A stretch of DNA of 64,000 nucleotides from Sipunculus nudus (Eukaryota > Annelida > Sipuncula > Golfingiida > Sipunculidae): NCBI GenBank assembly GCA_026874595.1, contig CM049317.1:11134382-11198381 (forward strand), given 5' to 3'. The translations under genes were made by a program, and so were the position numbers. Positions within the stretch are counted from its first letter, which is position 1. Each line of letters starts with the position of its first letter. The notes under the pieces were generated by a model. That model was not told the DNA's origin, did not search any database, and was given only the letters and a program-made list of their open reading frames with translations. Shown here in pieces: positions 35,965-49,239 of this stretch.

Positions 35965-36905
35965 GTAAGTACACGCAGATTCTTTCCTTGAAGGTTCGAC
36001 CTTCGTACCGTCACTCGGGACACTGACACCGGTAACCGGATGTGGTATCTACATACTTGCCATCATTTAGACAAACGCCACCGTAGACCTCGCATTGGAA
36101 TACCGGGAAGAAAACACTATATGAATCTTTTAAGAAACTGTAACGTTTGTAATTCTAGTATTCAGTTAATTCTTAGCTTAATGAAATTCCCAGAAAGAAT
36201 GATACGGCAAACATTGATTTTAAATAGTCAGCCTCTAAACCAGGCATGAACGGTTATATGATGGAGTGTATATGTAATGGCGGTACCGCCCGTGTAGATG
36301 TTTGGGGTTTGTAGGTGGGTGTCTAAGTGTGGAGTCGAGGTACGGCCGGATCGTATGTGACGGTAGGGGTGAAAATGTGGCCTGGTGACAGTCTCAGAAA
36401 GGGTAACGTCGTCAATGTCAAAAATGTGAAACACTCAAGCGAGAACCCCTTAAAGAAGCACGAAAAATAGGAAATTAACAGAAAGGCAATGTTCCCCTCA
36501 CTTTGATTTTTTTCAGTCATATCTTTATTTTGGTGGATGCAGTTGACACTGACCTTAAAAAGAGTAAAAAGACTTATAATGTAATGAAACGCGACTTGGT
36601 GAGAGCGTGGCACACATCAAATACACATAGCACAAATAACATCTATGAACAGTATATATATTTCACTATGCCGCATAAATCACTAAACCCTTATTTATAC
36701 TAGTAAATCCCTACCCATCGGTATTGGGCAAAACCGTTTCGTTCTCAAGGGAGAAGGGTCTGTAATGTGATTCATGCTATGAAGCAGACAACGTCGACTA
36801 AACTTCTCCTAGTTGGAAGAACAGCAGCTGTGGCTCCATTGGATAAGACACCTAGCCTCACACGCAGGGTATGACACCGAACTCTTATCCCTAAATATGT
36901 GTGTC
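35965..36905 (-). pseudogene. Decayed duplicate of the PAN + EGF exon pair
   Basis: The EGF-like exon (36092-35965) encodes CEVYGGVCLNDGKYV then GYRCQCPE, a TGA where the intact copy has TGG, then RYEGRTFKERICVYLQ. The PAN-like exon (36905-36745) keeps the SVSYPACEARC and RRCLLHSMNHITDPS segments but has an in-frame TAG in the middle. Order and spacing mirror 34935-33990. It is a tandem module duplication that has lost coding capacity. Confidence 0.6.
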
Positions 36906-39193
36906 CAGCATTTTACTTTGAAAAAGAGTATCATTATCAGTCTTAATAAACAAGAGACGTTTAATCTCCAAAAGACAAGAATAAATATATATTTACGGGG
37001 TCTAACCTCTGCATAATACATATGAGTTTAAAACATCGAGTAGTTAGGCTTCATGGTTATTTATACTTTAACATGTATACACACACATATATATCGTTCA
37101 ACATCTTCATTATTATCCATTGACACTGGTATATGTGTATCATGATATTAGGGGACACTGGGGGACCAGTCCTGACAATTATATCTTAATAAAGGGGACA
37201 AACTACATTTCCTGAAGTAACCACATAGTTAGTCTGATTTCTGTATGATAAGCCCAGACTGTAGCTTTCAGTCAAAGTCACGTGACCTGTCATGTTACAA
37301 GTGACTTTCCATTGTAAAGCAAGGGGTTCAGAATGATGTATAACAGGATTATCCGTTAAAGGGTACTTACAAGGACACGGCGTTCACATTCTTGTATCTT
37401 TGTATATTTTATGCATGGATTTAATTATTCATCGGGACGGCTCCCAATTAAAATAAATGCTGCGATGTGGGTTTCTTCATGGTTTTTAAATATGTTTGGG
37501 GGGGGGGGGGGGGTATATAAATTTAATCGTTAGTGAAAAAGTCCTTGATAAACTCACAAGGTATAATAAGTAAAGAGAACGTAATTGTCTCTCATGACAG
37601 GAGGCATCTTATGAAATGTTTCGACACAACAAACGTCTCGTAGTACGACCAGAGTTAGTTATGTTTCTAGACAGCAGAAGGTTTCTCGTAATTTTCTTGG
37701 AGTCAGACATGTTTCAAAAAAGCCCCGCTAATTGGAGCCCGTAATATTTCGAGACAGTGGAAATGTCGTTGTTTGATGTTTGATATGAGTCAGTAATGAT
37801 CCGAGACGAACCTTTCTGGACAGTCTTGTGGTTCGATCAAATTCAGTGAAAGTTCTAGACCGCAGGCGTCTTGTGATTTTATTAGACACAGTAAAGTGTC
37901 GAGATGGTATTTGTTTAAATTTCATTAAAATTTTTACAGATTCTAGGGTCTCCTACGTTTGATTCAGGAAATTCATTGTTTCGCTTAAGTAATTTGGTGT
38001 CGGTTATCTTAAGAGAGCGAGTACATTCAGTATTAACATTCAACAGATCAGCGTTATCAATACCTGGCAAACACGGTGAAACAGAAATATGTTTTCCTGT
38101 TTAAAAATAAGAAAAGAACAATGATCAGCATATGTAATATTACAACAGTTTATTAACCGCTTATTAATCGCGTAAATCGGCATTTGCAACTCATTCCACT
38201 GTGTAAATTAAAACCGGACCTGTGTTGTTTCTCTGTAAAAGCATTTTGTCGATGGGGTATTTTTATTGCAAGGGAGCAAGAGACCAACCAGTGAGCAAGC
38301 TAATGCTCGAAGAATTGCAAGAGTTTTGACACCCGGGATCCTGACACAATTTGTTTTATATTCCGACTGTATATTATGTTAACATTATATTTTGTCTGCC
38401 TCATATGTGTGTAACTGACACCAAATAAAAGATATAGAAGAAGGTTCTTATAGATAAAGAAAATCATTATCATTATAGGAAAACTCTCTAGGAATATTTA
38501 TAATCTTAAATACAGACCATGGAAATCATATTCAGTGCGATCACAAACAGAATAAGTTATTAACTCCATACCCACAGGAGAAATATATTAAGAAAATAAA
38601 AATTATTTTGTAACTATTATATATTATTTACAATCATATAAAACCTCAGGAATGTTTTGTATATAATGAACTATAAAATGTGCTGAGATATCGTGTTTGA
38701 TACAAAGAAACCTGATATATCAATTTTAAAAACTGAAGTGTCTATTTCGCGAAACTTGTAATATCCCTGTTACTGCATATTGATCAACAAACGTTTGAAA
38801 CCTATATTACTTAAGTAATTCACATTTTCTCAAATAATAGGAGCACGGAAACTTTCCGATATTAAATCGATTATAAAATCCAACTAGACTGATTAGCGGA
38901 TCATAGAAACAGAATATTACTATTTCTCATGTAAAAGTTAAAAATCAGCCAGACTTTGGGTAATCTGCCTTCAAATTGAAGGTATATACACACCAAAACT
39001 TAATAATTATACAAATGGAGGAATCAAATGTTATCAGACATATTTACAACTACGTGGTTTCGTGCAATGTGCTGCACTCGTCAGGTAAGACTGTCTGATT
39101 GAAATGGTATACATGTACAAAAAAAATCTGACAAAATTCGATTCCTCTATTTGTATAATTATACAAATATATTGTATATTTATATATACATTC

Positions 39194-39201
<8 letters not shown>
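36906..39201. other. No gene seen; G tract and decayed short-period repeat
   Basis: A run of about 17 G lies near 37498-37514. From about 37625 to 37910 a degenerate motif (TAGAC or GAGAC, then CAG, then TCTTGTGATTTT-like) recurs at roughly 45-80 base intervals, as in an old tandem repeat. No exon is supported. Confidence 0.35.

Positions 39202-39239
<38 letters not shown>
39202..39239. repeat. (TA)n microsatellite
   Basis: TA tract just beyond the 3' end of the TRIM gene (minus strand). Confidence 0.9.
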
Positions 39240-39242
<3 letters not shown>

Positions 39243-39314
39243 TATGTGAGGAAGCTTGATATATAAAGAACAAGACGAGTATAATCTAATCAAATAAAGC
39301 ACATCCTAAAATGT

Positions 39315-41147
39315 TTACAAATGAAACATAAACTGTTTGACTGATTTAATTTCTTGACTTTCAATTGACCAATCTGTAACATATACGTAAGGATAAGCAA
39401 AAGCAACGTCCGTGGGACTCTTCAAGCCATCAGTGCAGGATAGCAAATTGCCAACGAATTTGCCATCTGGTTCATATTCAGCTAACCGAGAATTATCACA
39501 ATCAGCTACAATAAAGTTTCCATTGGACATTCTGTCTATACCAAAGGGACACTGAAGCTGACCGGCACCGCTTCCTTTACTGCCAAATCGCCTAATTTCT
39601 TTACCATACTCATCATATATGACGATTTGGTTCGAAGAATTTTCAGTCACCACGAGCACGTCAAGACCACCCAAGGATGTACTGATAATTGATGTGCACT
39701 CTTTTCCTTCAACTATCCAGTTACCTGTCAATACACTGAGGCTGTATCTGATAATTCCATTTGTATTGCAAAGGTATGCTTGGTCCTCAAGAGCAATGAT
39801 CCCATATGGATTCTCAATGGGAGGATATAAAAGAAACGATTTTGGTTCGCTGCCTTCTGACAGCTTTATAATTTCTTTTCCAGTATTACCTACCAAGTAT
39901 ATGTCATTTTTTTTAACACAACATGCATTCATTTGCGTTCTGTCCCATAATACTTCAACCACGCCATCCTTTTTGACCCTGTACGCTGTACCATCATAGT
40001 TACATATGAGAGCATCGCCGCTCGAAGTAGTGCTCACATTCCACGGGCGAATGATGCCATTTTGAGGGCCATATTCTCCCTGTTTTGTTAGAGCCGGAAC
40101 CGATCTTCCATAACCCCTACAGAGAGCAGGAGACACACCACAAACTAGTGAACACTTTTTCAGAGCTTCCAATACGCTCTCCAAGCCATGTAACTGGCAG
40201 CTCTCTGTAGACAGGTATAAAGGCTCTGGGAGAGAAATGTGTTCAGAATTCAGGTCATCAATTGATCTTTTACCTGACTCGGATACTCCTTGCAAATGCA
40301 GCAGGGATTCCTCGGCGCCTCCCTGTAACCAGCCGCCTAACTCGGTTATAGAAGACTCATGTCTCTCATTACTCAGTGTATAATTCCAGAAAACCTCCTC
40401 AAAGGCTGCCTTATGCTCGGTTTTCTCTTTCTCTATCTTTGTTGCCAGTATTTCTTCAACTTCTTTTTTAAAATGATCACATTTTTCTTTAATCATTTTG
40501 TCTGATTCACACTGCTTTTCATGACAAACTTGCTCTCTAAGGTTTATGCCCTCATTAAAAGCTGATATATATTCCTCGAGATCAGTTTTCATCTGATTCA
40601 GCTTATCTTTGGCATTACTCAGACCGGCACCTGCCTCTAGGATTTCATGATCATTATGGCACTTTGAAACTACGCAAGCGGCACAAATTCCTGCCGAACA
40701 TGTTATACACACATATGTTAAAGCTGCACCGTGTGAATAGTAATAAGCCTCGGTGATCTGATGTGCAGAAAACAATGCCACACGTGTATGTTCTTCAACA
40801 CACCTCTCACATAAACGCATGCCACAAGTTTTACATATTCCTTTCTGAATTGCTGATCGGCCATGTTGACGGCAGGTTTGGCAGCCTAGAGTGTTTGCGT
40901 GTAGAAAGTCGGCAAACTCCTGAACTTTAAAGTCCACTGATAATCCAGCAATACCGCCGGGGGGAAGCAGAGTTCTTTTGCGACATGTTGGACACTCAAT
41001 ACGTAAACCCCCTTTACTCTTGCTGTGCCACGACTCTAGACATTTCTGACAGAAGGCGTGCTGACAGGACAACACCCTTGGTGATTTGTTTTCTTTGTCT
41101 TCAAGGCAAATTCCGCAGCTTAATGGAGTAAATCCCTCACTTGCCAT
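39315..41147 (-). CDS. TRIM-type RING/B-box/NHL-repeat protein (610 residues)
   Basis: One uninterrupted coding exon. The start is set at MASEGF (41147): the minus strand reads TTTATTCACAG|C-ATG, a 3' splice site one base before the ATG, so an in-frame ATG 16 codons upstream is intronic. The C3HC4 RING is at residues 11-55 (Cys11, 14, 28, His30, Cys33, 36, 52, 55). A first B-box spans Cys89 to His129. A second Cys/His-rich B-box spans about 139-167. A charged coiled coil covers about 175-300 (EKCDHFKKEVEEILATKIEK). The C-terminal ~250 residues form a beta-propeller with NHL-like repeats, clearest at GSGAGQLQCPFGIDRMSNGN and LKSPTDVAF. Family members are E3 ubiquitin ligases that bind targets through the propeller; this set is greatly expanded in molluscs. 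All RING zinc ligands are present, so ligase activity is likely. The substrate is unknown. No AATAAA was seen close to the stop. Confidence 0.93.
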   Translation of the reverse strand: MASEGFTPLSCGICLEDKENKSPRVLSCQHAFCQKCLESWHSKSKGGLRIECPTCRKRTLLPPGGIAGLSVDFKVQEFADFLHANTLGCQTCRQHGRSAIQKGICKTCGMRLCERCVEEHTRVALFSAHQITEAYYYSHGAALTYVCITCSAGICAACVVSKCHNDHEILEAGAGLSNAKDKLNQMKTDLEEYISAFNEGINLREQVCHEKQCESDKMIKEKCDHFKKEVEEILATKIEKEKTEHKAAFEEVFWNYTLSNERHESSITELGGWLQGGAEESLLHLQGVSESGKRSIDDLNSEHISLPEPLYLSTESCQLHGLESVLEALKKCSLVCGVSPALCRGYGRSVPALTKQGEYGPQNGIIRPWNVSTTSSGDALICNYDGTAYRVKKDGVVEVLWDRTQMNACCVKKNDIYLVGNTGKEIIKLSEGSEPKSFLLYPPIENPYGIIALEDQAYLCNTNGIIRYSLSVLTGNWIVEGKECTSIISTSLGGLDVLVVTENSSNQIVIYDEYGKEIRRFGSKGSGAGQLQCPFGIDRMSNGNFIVADCDNSRLAEYEPDGKFVGNLLSCTDGLKSPTDVAFAYPYVYVTDWSIESQEIKSVKQFMFHL

Positions 41148-41753
41148 GCTGTGAATAAAAAAATATATGAAACAGAATATGTTAAAACTGCCCATTCACC
41201 TATCTTTTGAAAAAGAATGTATGTGATTTCTGGCTTCCTCTGTGCATATATATTTATGATCTCAGGGTAATTCTTGTAATGTAAGGTTCTTATAACGCCT
41301 CCGTGAAGGAAGCACTCCGTAAGCACAGCAGTGTTGACAAAAGGGAAAACATGTAACCTAAGGTGGTAGGCTGCATATATGCGGAGGTAGAAAGGTCTCT
41401 TGTTGGAAAACGCCATTTGCAAAACTCTCGGTAATCCGATTTGCCAACAGATGCCTCGTTGAATTTGTTTTATAATGGCGGGCCCCCGAATTCTATAAGC
41501 ATGTTGATATAAAAAACAAGCTGTCGGCGTGCGGAGATATTCATGTTTCTGGCCTATTTTTTTATAAAAGCTCCAAGGGATTACTTTTAGTTTATAAATG
41601 GCAGATACGTGATTAGGCCCCGTTAACAACCAGGCTTAATCGGCGATGTACGCATTGCAAGAAGCTGTACCGTTGAAACATAAGGATATATTTTTTATTG
41701 AATATTTTTATTTCATTCTGTCTTAGCTCGACAACATTTATTTCTTCACTTAC

Positions 41754-41810
41754 CTCCACGATAATAAGCCTTGTTCTCTAAATAAAATGACCAGTTAGCA
41801 AAAGCTAGAT
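41754..41810 (-). promoter_or_regulatory. Candidate 5' leader exon of the TRIM gene
   Basis: The minus strand reads CGTGGAG|GTAAGTG, an excellent splice donor with its exon edge at 41754, about 600 bases upstream of the acceptor at 41149. It would be a non-coding leader spliced to the coding exon. The same donor and about 50 bases of preceding sequence recur at 50054. The upstream end is not defined. Confidence 0.45.
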
Positions 41811-43086
41811 AAGAAGAAAATGCACCTCTTTTGAACACAGCAATCCGTGCTAGGATTGTCAAAATATCTCTTCAGTGATGTGTGTGTCAGCGCGTCTTTT
41901 ATTTTGACAAAATCTGAACACTCATGGCACTCAAGTTAATGATATTTCTTGCTGTACTTTACACAAATCACAGCGGGAATTATTGACTAAACCATTTGAT
42001 AAAAAATTACAGTCATTTCTAGCAGAGCATCAAATAAGGGCCCAGGCGTTTCTAGTGGGATATCTGTGTGAATATATATACTTAGTGACAAGCTTGTGTA
42101 GGTGATTCGACAATATAAACACCGGGTCCAAATATCAGTACGGTGAGGACTCTTTCGATAGCTCTCGAAGTGTAAATGTATATGTCTTATATTATTTCCA
42201 CATTGAAACACAATTTTGTCACTTCATGTGACCCACAGTAATCTGTCAGTCATGTTTGGAACCAAATTTAGCTGATCACTATCACTGTAAGACACAGCCT
42301 ACCCTTTTGTTCAAGTGTAACGAGTAGAATGTTTCTATTTGTGAGCAGGCATGTGCACCTATTTGCTTACACATTTAAATTACCAGATATTTCCTGTGGC
42401 TAGAACATGTACCTTGACAAACACCTGTGAATAATAAACACGTGGGCCGCATAAGGACAGCAAATGTCCATTCTAAGTTTCCTTATTAACACATCAAATT
42501 AAAACAAATTACAGGAAAATACAGAATTGTAAAATGATTTTACGACCATTCCTTATATTTCAGCAAGAGGGAGAATAATAAATAATATCCGTCTGGGTTC
42601 GTTTGAAACACTTATCGTCAAAATGTTGATGATTGTCCTCATTGTCACCGTTTTCGCATACAAGTTTCAGATCTCCAAGTCTTCATCTCACGGATAATTG
42701 GCTCATTCACACCGATGTTTGGATCAGAGGGTTAATGACTAATAGGGAAATAAATGATGAGATGAGCATACTGGCTGTCGTAGTGATAATCGGCAGTGAA
42801 GATCTTAATAATTAACCAATCCGTTTTTTTCCTTTTTATGTCTCTTATATTTTAATACAAATAAAGACTTGATATCTGGATGGCCTCTCGATGCTCCAAG
42901 GAATGGATGACGGTGCGAATTATCTTTCATGTGTCCACAGTAATTAATTGAACAAACATGTTTATATGGACTATTTGCACAGGTATACCTCATTTTCATG
43001 GCTTTTTGGATACACGTTTGTGATTGACCTCTTAACCAATCCACGAGATCCTATTCATCAGATGTAAACATACATAGGCCCAGGTA

Positions 43087-43090
<4 letters not shown>

Positions 43091-43156
<66 letters not shown>

Positions 43157-43195
43157 TATATATACATATATATATATAATATATATATATATAAA
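43091..43195. repeat. (TA)n compound microsatellite
   Basis: Long TA tract with CA and AAT interruptions. It sits where unit 2 has the large insertion 50705-52265. Confidence 0.9.
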
Positions 43196-44061
43196 TATAT
43201 TCGATACATGTGTCATCATGAAAGATGAGATGATAAATTTAGAAGTAAAGACTGTCAGGTCAAAAGATAACGTGTATATCAAATGCTTTTATGTGATGCT
43301 TGTCAACAGGCAGTAAAATTAAATTATTAGAGACAGATCCATCAAAAACAGTCAGGGTTAGGGTTATTTCGGATTGATAAACCTTAACATGCCAGTGTTT
43401 AACATAGATAGATATACTGACTATATGAGCTGTATATGTTAGAATTTATTTTATTTTATTTCTTTTATTTAGGTATATTAAAGTGTCACATTCACTGTGG
43501 AAAAATAAAATAGCTCTACGGCACTACATACAAAGATACATTAGGATAATTAAAAATAAAGTCAGAATCAGATAATACAATTTGAGACCCCTGTTTAAAC
43601 GCAGGCGATGTCACATTTGCCGTGTTTGTATACTTGGTCAGAAAATACTACCCCTATAAGCTTGAAAAAACCACATGGCGGTATGTACGATTTTTGTTAT
43701 AAAAGGTTCATGTTCCAACACAGGTCATAGGCTTATTGACAAACCTCTTACACGATTTAATTTGTATGTACAGCCGATGTGCGTGTTCACACTTATCACT
43801 TCGATCCAAAATACATTCTGTAAACTTTTATATATCTTAACTATCCAGGGCCCCATTAATACTATTTTATTATATATATCGGAAAGCTTAAAGGAGTACG
43901 TGAGTAATCATGGATCGGCTTTGTCAGGACCAGACTATCTTTGTTACAATGGAAAATATAGTTTTACTTACGTATTTTATTGTTATAGTGCATACAGAAT
44001 GGTAACCTTACGAATGCTCAAACACTATAAGGAACATTTGCCATGAAATACTTGAGTGTTT

Positions 44062-44434
44062 ATGACTGACTGAAGATGTTTAGCTTTGTCGAGCAGGTAC
44101 AGGTTGTTGTGGTCAGAACCCCAGCCCTGTGCGCTCCTTCAGCGTATTTTTTTAAAGTTTTGAGCCAATAGACGCGATGCCATCAAGGCAAGCCAAGCAG
44201 TGAGCCGCGAGAGGCCGCCACCGTTTTACCCGCACCGGTGACCTGAGGAAAGCCACAACATCCACAACCACAAAGGCAAAAAGCAGCGAGCATTTCATCC
44301 ACCGACCCCAGCAGCGGAGACCAGCCATGCGAAATCGAGAGCCGAACCCGTTCAATGCAACGACTAAACTTCGGGACGAATGCCATTTTTATACTTGCGG
44401 TTTATGCCATTTTGCAAGCATTAAAATTGCATTC
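44062..44434. mobile_element. ~373-bp insertion absent from the duplicate unit
   Basis: Copy 2 reads straight through (GGCATATTTCAAATC near 53055). Here the sequence is interrupted by GC-rich DNA flanked on both sides by GTGTTT (44056-44061, 44435-44440), a possible 6-bp target duplication. The insert class is not recognised. Confidence 0.45.
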
Positions 44435-45916
44435 GTGTTTCAAATCCATGCAGAAAAGTCTAGGAACCTCCCTGTGAAAGCAATGTGACAAACAATCCAT
44501 GATCTTTAGTTGCCCAATAATAATGTTGAGGTATGATTCATCGTCATTATTTGCAGGTAAAAGAATGGCATAAGGAATATAGAAAAGACTGTTCCTAGAT
44601 TTCATTTTATATCAGAGGACATATTAGGACTTCTCTGTATGATTATGTGTATGTAAATTGATTTTTCATGGAACAATTTATAAAATAATATAATTATACA
44701 TAAACCTGGTGGACGACTTTGGTGTGGACCTGAAAGTCAGAGGATTTGATAGAAGATCAATACTACAATATTTGGACGACAGAGTGTAAAAAACAATAGA
44801 TCTGGCGAGGTATACCCTCATTTAAGGGTTGTTCATGTATTCAGCTTTGTCAGTCGTGCTGCTTTCTATGTTGTAGCAAAAGACTCGGACCATATCAGGT
44901 CGTTTTTAAAGAATAGCCGTCTATTAATTTTAATTTGCGATCTCTGGGATTAAATAAGCTTGAATAGAGTAGACCCTCTCCATATTGGCATCTCTTTACT
45001 AAGGACACCTCTCTGTCGAGGGACAAATGTCCGGTCACGTCAGTGTCTGTAAATCGTAGGACTGTTTAATATGCTATAAGACGTAAGGTTAGAAATAGTT
45101 ATCATATTCGGATGGAAGAGGTAACACATGTATTTTATGTAGAGCAACAGCTTTCCGTTCAATTAGGATATTTACCATATGGCAAATCACGTGAACGTTG
45201 ATAGGTGAGCCTCACCAAGACAATGTTTTGATGAAAGCTGGCAACATATAGGAAATCAGCTTCCTTACAAAAATCGGACAACAGAATCAGAAAAATACAC
45301 CTGTAAGATTCCTAATAAATCATTACCTGAGAAGGATAAATTATCAAAAGACATTAGATTGCATATGGAGGGGCCATTTTGAAAGTAGTTAAGCCTGATA
45401 ACACATAACGGTACAGGAACAATGGTTATCAGTTGGATCATGCATATAAACACCCTTAACATGCAGTACCGGCTGACTGACAAGAGAAATACCTAAACCC
45501 ATAATTCCAGAACAAGGTGTTGTCGCTGAATTAAAAGTAAAAAGGAAATTATTGCTACGTCAGCACTCTTTTAAGAAATTGGAAATCCCTTCGTGTCTAA
45601 GGTCATTGATACCCTAGATGCAATGATGTAATGGTTACGAAATACCTTCAGATAACATCCATTCATGCATGTATGAGGTATGTATGAAAGCTTTACTCTA
45701 ATTTATTTATTTTTATGAATGCATTTTACGATATAGATTAACTGGTAAGCAGCCCCGTGTCTGAGAGAGTTATGAAAATCGATGGACAAAAATCTTCGAT
45801 GTACTGCAGCAAGACAGGAATTTCCATATTTATATATACCAATACATCATGATCGGTAAGTTGAGCGGAGGAGTTATTGAATCTGTTTTTCTGCCTTCGT
45901 TGTTCTTTGATATTGA

Positions 45917-45917
<1 letters not shown>

Positions 45918-45992
<75 letters not shown>
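45918..45992. repeat. (TA)n(TG)n microsatellite
   Basis: About 28 TA units followed by about 9 TG units. Unit 2 has only a few such bases at the matching place near 54390. Confidence 0.95.
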
Positions 45993-48180
45993 AAACACAT
46001 GCAGTTCTGCCCTTGCGGACAAATGATCTACTGTGCATTGAGGCCTGTTGGCACAATACCAAGTTCTGTGCATGTACTAACATGCATCAACGGGCGCACT
46101 GTGTGTCATCTTATATGTGGCGGGTTCATGATAGAAAACATATTGACGCAAAAGTATATGAAGGATCAAACGAGGAAAATCAGTACTATTCAGTGTAAAT
46201 CTAAATCAGATTTTAAATGCGGGGTTGTCATAATACGGATATGTTCCAGACAGTTATAGTATCTACGTTACCGTTGTTCTAGAGATGAAAAAAATATTAG
46301 TCATGTTTACAGAACCTATTGAGTATCTAAAATATGCAGGTCCGAAATATCAGGGCATCCTAGGCATGAATGTACATTTAGATGTATATAGTTTTGATGT
46401 TATACCCAGACGTATTATCTCATGTAATGGGTTTCTGTTTCTGTAATAAAAGGGTAACGGTGTTCTTGCAAACTTCATTAAACTGACAGCTGTTTCGCAC
46501 ATATCAGACAGGGCTCGAAATACTTTGAAATGTTCAACTTTCCAACGGACAGGCAGTAATACCGGTTTGCCTTCCCGCAGAAAAAAATTTGCCTTTTCCG
46601 CTAAAGATGCATCCTACCATCATATTTAACTGTCAGTCCCATTCCACTCAACGTAAACCTGATTCTGTAAACTATCTGTAAACTTTTTCGTTTTTGTGTC
46701 ATACTTGTTCCTACATTTCATGTACTAATGTGAAAAACATTATCCATTCCTACGGATTAGTACAAATTGAAAAATACCTTTCCATGCACATGTTTGCCTG
46801 TCTGAGACAGGCGTAAAAGCGTTATTTCGAGACCAGTCGGATATTGGGCATAGCGGTTGTCCGTGTCAAGAACTAAGCAAAGTAGCTGTCCGTTTCACAA
46901 AATTGGTTTATTTACATTAAAGGTTTAACATATAAAATATTGGACAGATAATAAGCGATTTAGTTGGGGTCAGTAGTCAGAATTCACTGAGAGATGTTTG
47001 AATGGCCATGCTGCACCATTTCATAGAGGTACAGAGCTAGAATACACAGAATAAGTCAGATAACCCCATTTTTTTAGTGTATTCTTGTTCTATATCAGAA
47101 CTCGCAGGGTAAGTAGATCAATTTTATTTATGTCCAGTACTCTTTGCAATGCACAGAGGAATTATCTTAATCATTCTTCTGTCATTGCTATTTTAAAATC
47201 GCCGATTGGGTCTGGTTATTAAAGGAGCCTAATCACCTATCTGACCTTTATAAACTGAAGGAAATTTCTGGGAGTTTTTATAAAGATAGGTCAAAAAACG
47301 TCAATATCATCGCACAAAGGCTGTTTATTATGTTTTCAGTGGGGGCCAGCCAAAATAAAAAAATGAACTAGGACACCTTGCGACAAGTTAGGTAAGCCAG
47401 GGAATTGCAAAAGGTGTTTTGCAACAAGTGACCTTTCTACGTCCGTATAAATGCAACCTTCCACCATAGGTAACATGTTTTCCCGTTTGTCAACATTTCT
47501 GTGTTTAAAACAGGTTGTTAATAAACAGCTCATACATCTTCACGAAGGCCTTATAAGAACATTTAATAACCAGAATAACCCTTAGATCATTAGTATATAC
47601 GCAGATGAAGCCAGAAACCACATAAATTCTTTTTTTATAAAGTAGGTGAACGGACAGCTTTAAATGCAACTTCAGAAATTCATTCTCAACATGGACGCTT
47701 TGCTCACGCAGCTCGTCTCGACAAATTTACTCTTCACGATTCATCTCCAAATCGAAAGGGTAATTCGCCAGGGTCAGTTTTCCTTCTATCGAGCTTTTGT
47801 CTTACATTTTTAATGTGGCTTCTGCCTACGGGATTCACGGACTTCCACAGAACTTAAATAGCTCTATCGTGTGTAAAAAAGCATTTATGCTCTAAATATC
47901 TCACTAAGTGTAAACGCCCCTGCTATGTTCCTACACATTTGTCAGTGTTTGGAAGCCTTCGTAAGTTACCTTATGGAATTATGGGAAAACCTTTTAGCTG
48001 CTGTTATTGAAACCTGATTTCAGGCTTTACTTCATGATTCTCACTATTTCCATTTATTTCACTTTTTACGATTCTCACTTGCAGATAAATTGAATGATAA
48101 CATATATCCGTATCCTTATGTTCGGGAATACACACACACACATATATATGTGTATATATACACAAAGGGGGGGGGGGGGG

Positions 48181-48452
48181 GAGATGGGAGCGGTTATGTA
48201 ATGGTGAACGTGAGTTCGAAGCCCGGTCAGACCCCGACCATACCAAGACCCTTGGGCAAGCTCTCCCAACCGCAAGTGGGCCTCTGTCCACCCAGCAGTA
48301 GAAATGGATTCCAGTAAATAACGGGAAGGTAACCTGTAATGGAAATAGCGTCTCATCCAAAAGGATTTTAACTCCTGAGTCGCTTCACGCTACAGAAACC
48401 GGGATCACCCCCACCCTGATGAGCTACTAGGCTCGGGTGTAAAAGCCCATCA
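48181..48452 (+). mobile_element. SINE with conserved central domain
   Basis: A degenerate tRNA head carries the B-box-like GTGAGTTCGAAGCCCGGTCA (about 48209). The body contains CCCTTGGGCAAGC, CCACCCAGCAGTA and ACGCTACAGAAACCGGGAT, then ATGAGCTACTAGGCTCGGG, a conserved SINE body arrangement that I associate with mollusc genomes. A G tract precedes it (48167-48180). Unit 2 lacks it. No clear target duplication was found. Confidence 0.65.
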
Positions 48453-49167
48453 GATATACATATATACTGCGATGTTCTGCAGTGTGTATATATTGCATTG
48501 ACCGTGTACGCCCTTCATATTGTTAAATTTGCTACAGGTTAAACAGAGCCTACCTTTTTTTTTGTAGATATCAGTGAACTGAATGTGTTAATATAGAACT
48601 TTAAGGCAGCAAATGTCAACTTCCCGAACAATGGTGTAAGGCATGAAGTAAAGTCTGTGTTATAACCCGGAGCGATCCTATGTGTATTTATAAACGACAC
48701 ACCTGAATAGGTAGATCTTTAAAAATCAGGCACATAGCAATGCGAAGCACGGTGACCTATTTATTATTTATGAAACGTGCCTCTGTGTAGTGTACAGGAT
48801 ATCGACAGGACTCGCTGTATGGGACTGGGTATCTGATATAAAAAGTATTGGTGCATACCCATCAATCAACATACCTGGAGACATCTACCATTTGTGTTAG
48901 AAACTAGAATGATCTGGTAACTATCTGTGTGGTAACCCCCTGTCTATGCTTCAGTGAAAAGTTAAATCAGCCTTTCCTGTCACTAAAAAAGCAAACAGAG
49001 TAATAGAGGTAAAAGCGATTTGAATTATTCAATGTATTTGTAGGTGCAGTAGGTTTGTCAATAAAACTTTTGGATACAAATATTACTTGAGAAGGTACGT
49101 ACTGGGTCATGTTTGGTCTAATAAGGACTATGACCCCATATCTGCACTTGGCAGCTATAACGGGAAC

Positions 49168-49168
<1 letters not shown>

Positions 49169-49238
<70 letters not shown>
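49169..49238. repeat. (TA)n microsatellite
   Basis: About 35 uninterrupted TA units. Confidence 0.95.

Positions 49239-49239
<1 letters not shown>

Noticed and set aside
41148-41195. Longer TRIM start with a hydrophobic N-terminus
   Set aside because: The upstream 16 codons coincide with a polypyrimidine tract and AG splice acceptor, so they are intron, not a signal peptide.
43345-43365. GGGTTAGGGTTA, telomere-like
   Set aside because: Only two repeats, and the sister unit reads GACTTGGGGTTATT at the same place, so it is chance.
44183-44386. P-loop-like TGAGKT in a minus-strand open frame
   Set aside because: It lies in a GC-rich insertion of unknown origin, lacks the leading Gly spacing of a Walker A motif and any NTPase context.
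45849-46259. Open frames rich in alternating Ile-Tyr
   Set aside because: They are translations of TA microsatellites, here and at the other TA tracts.
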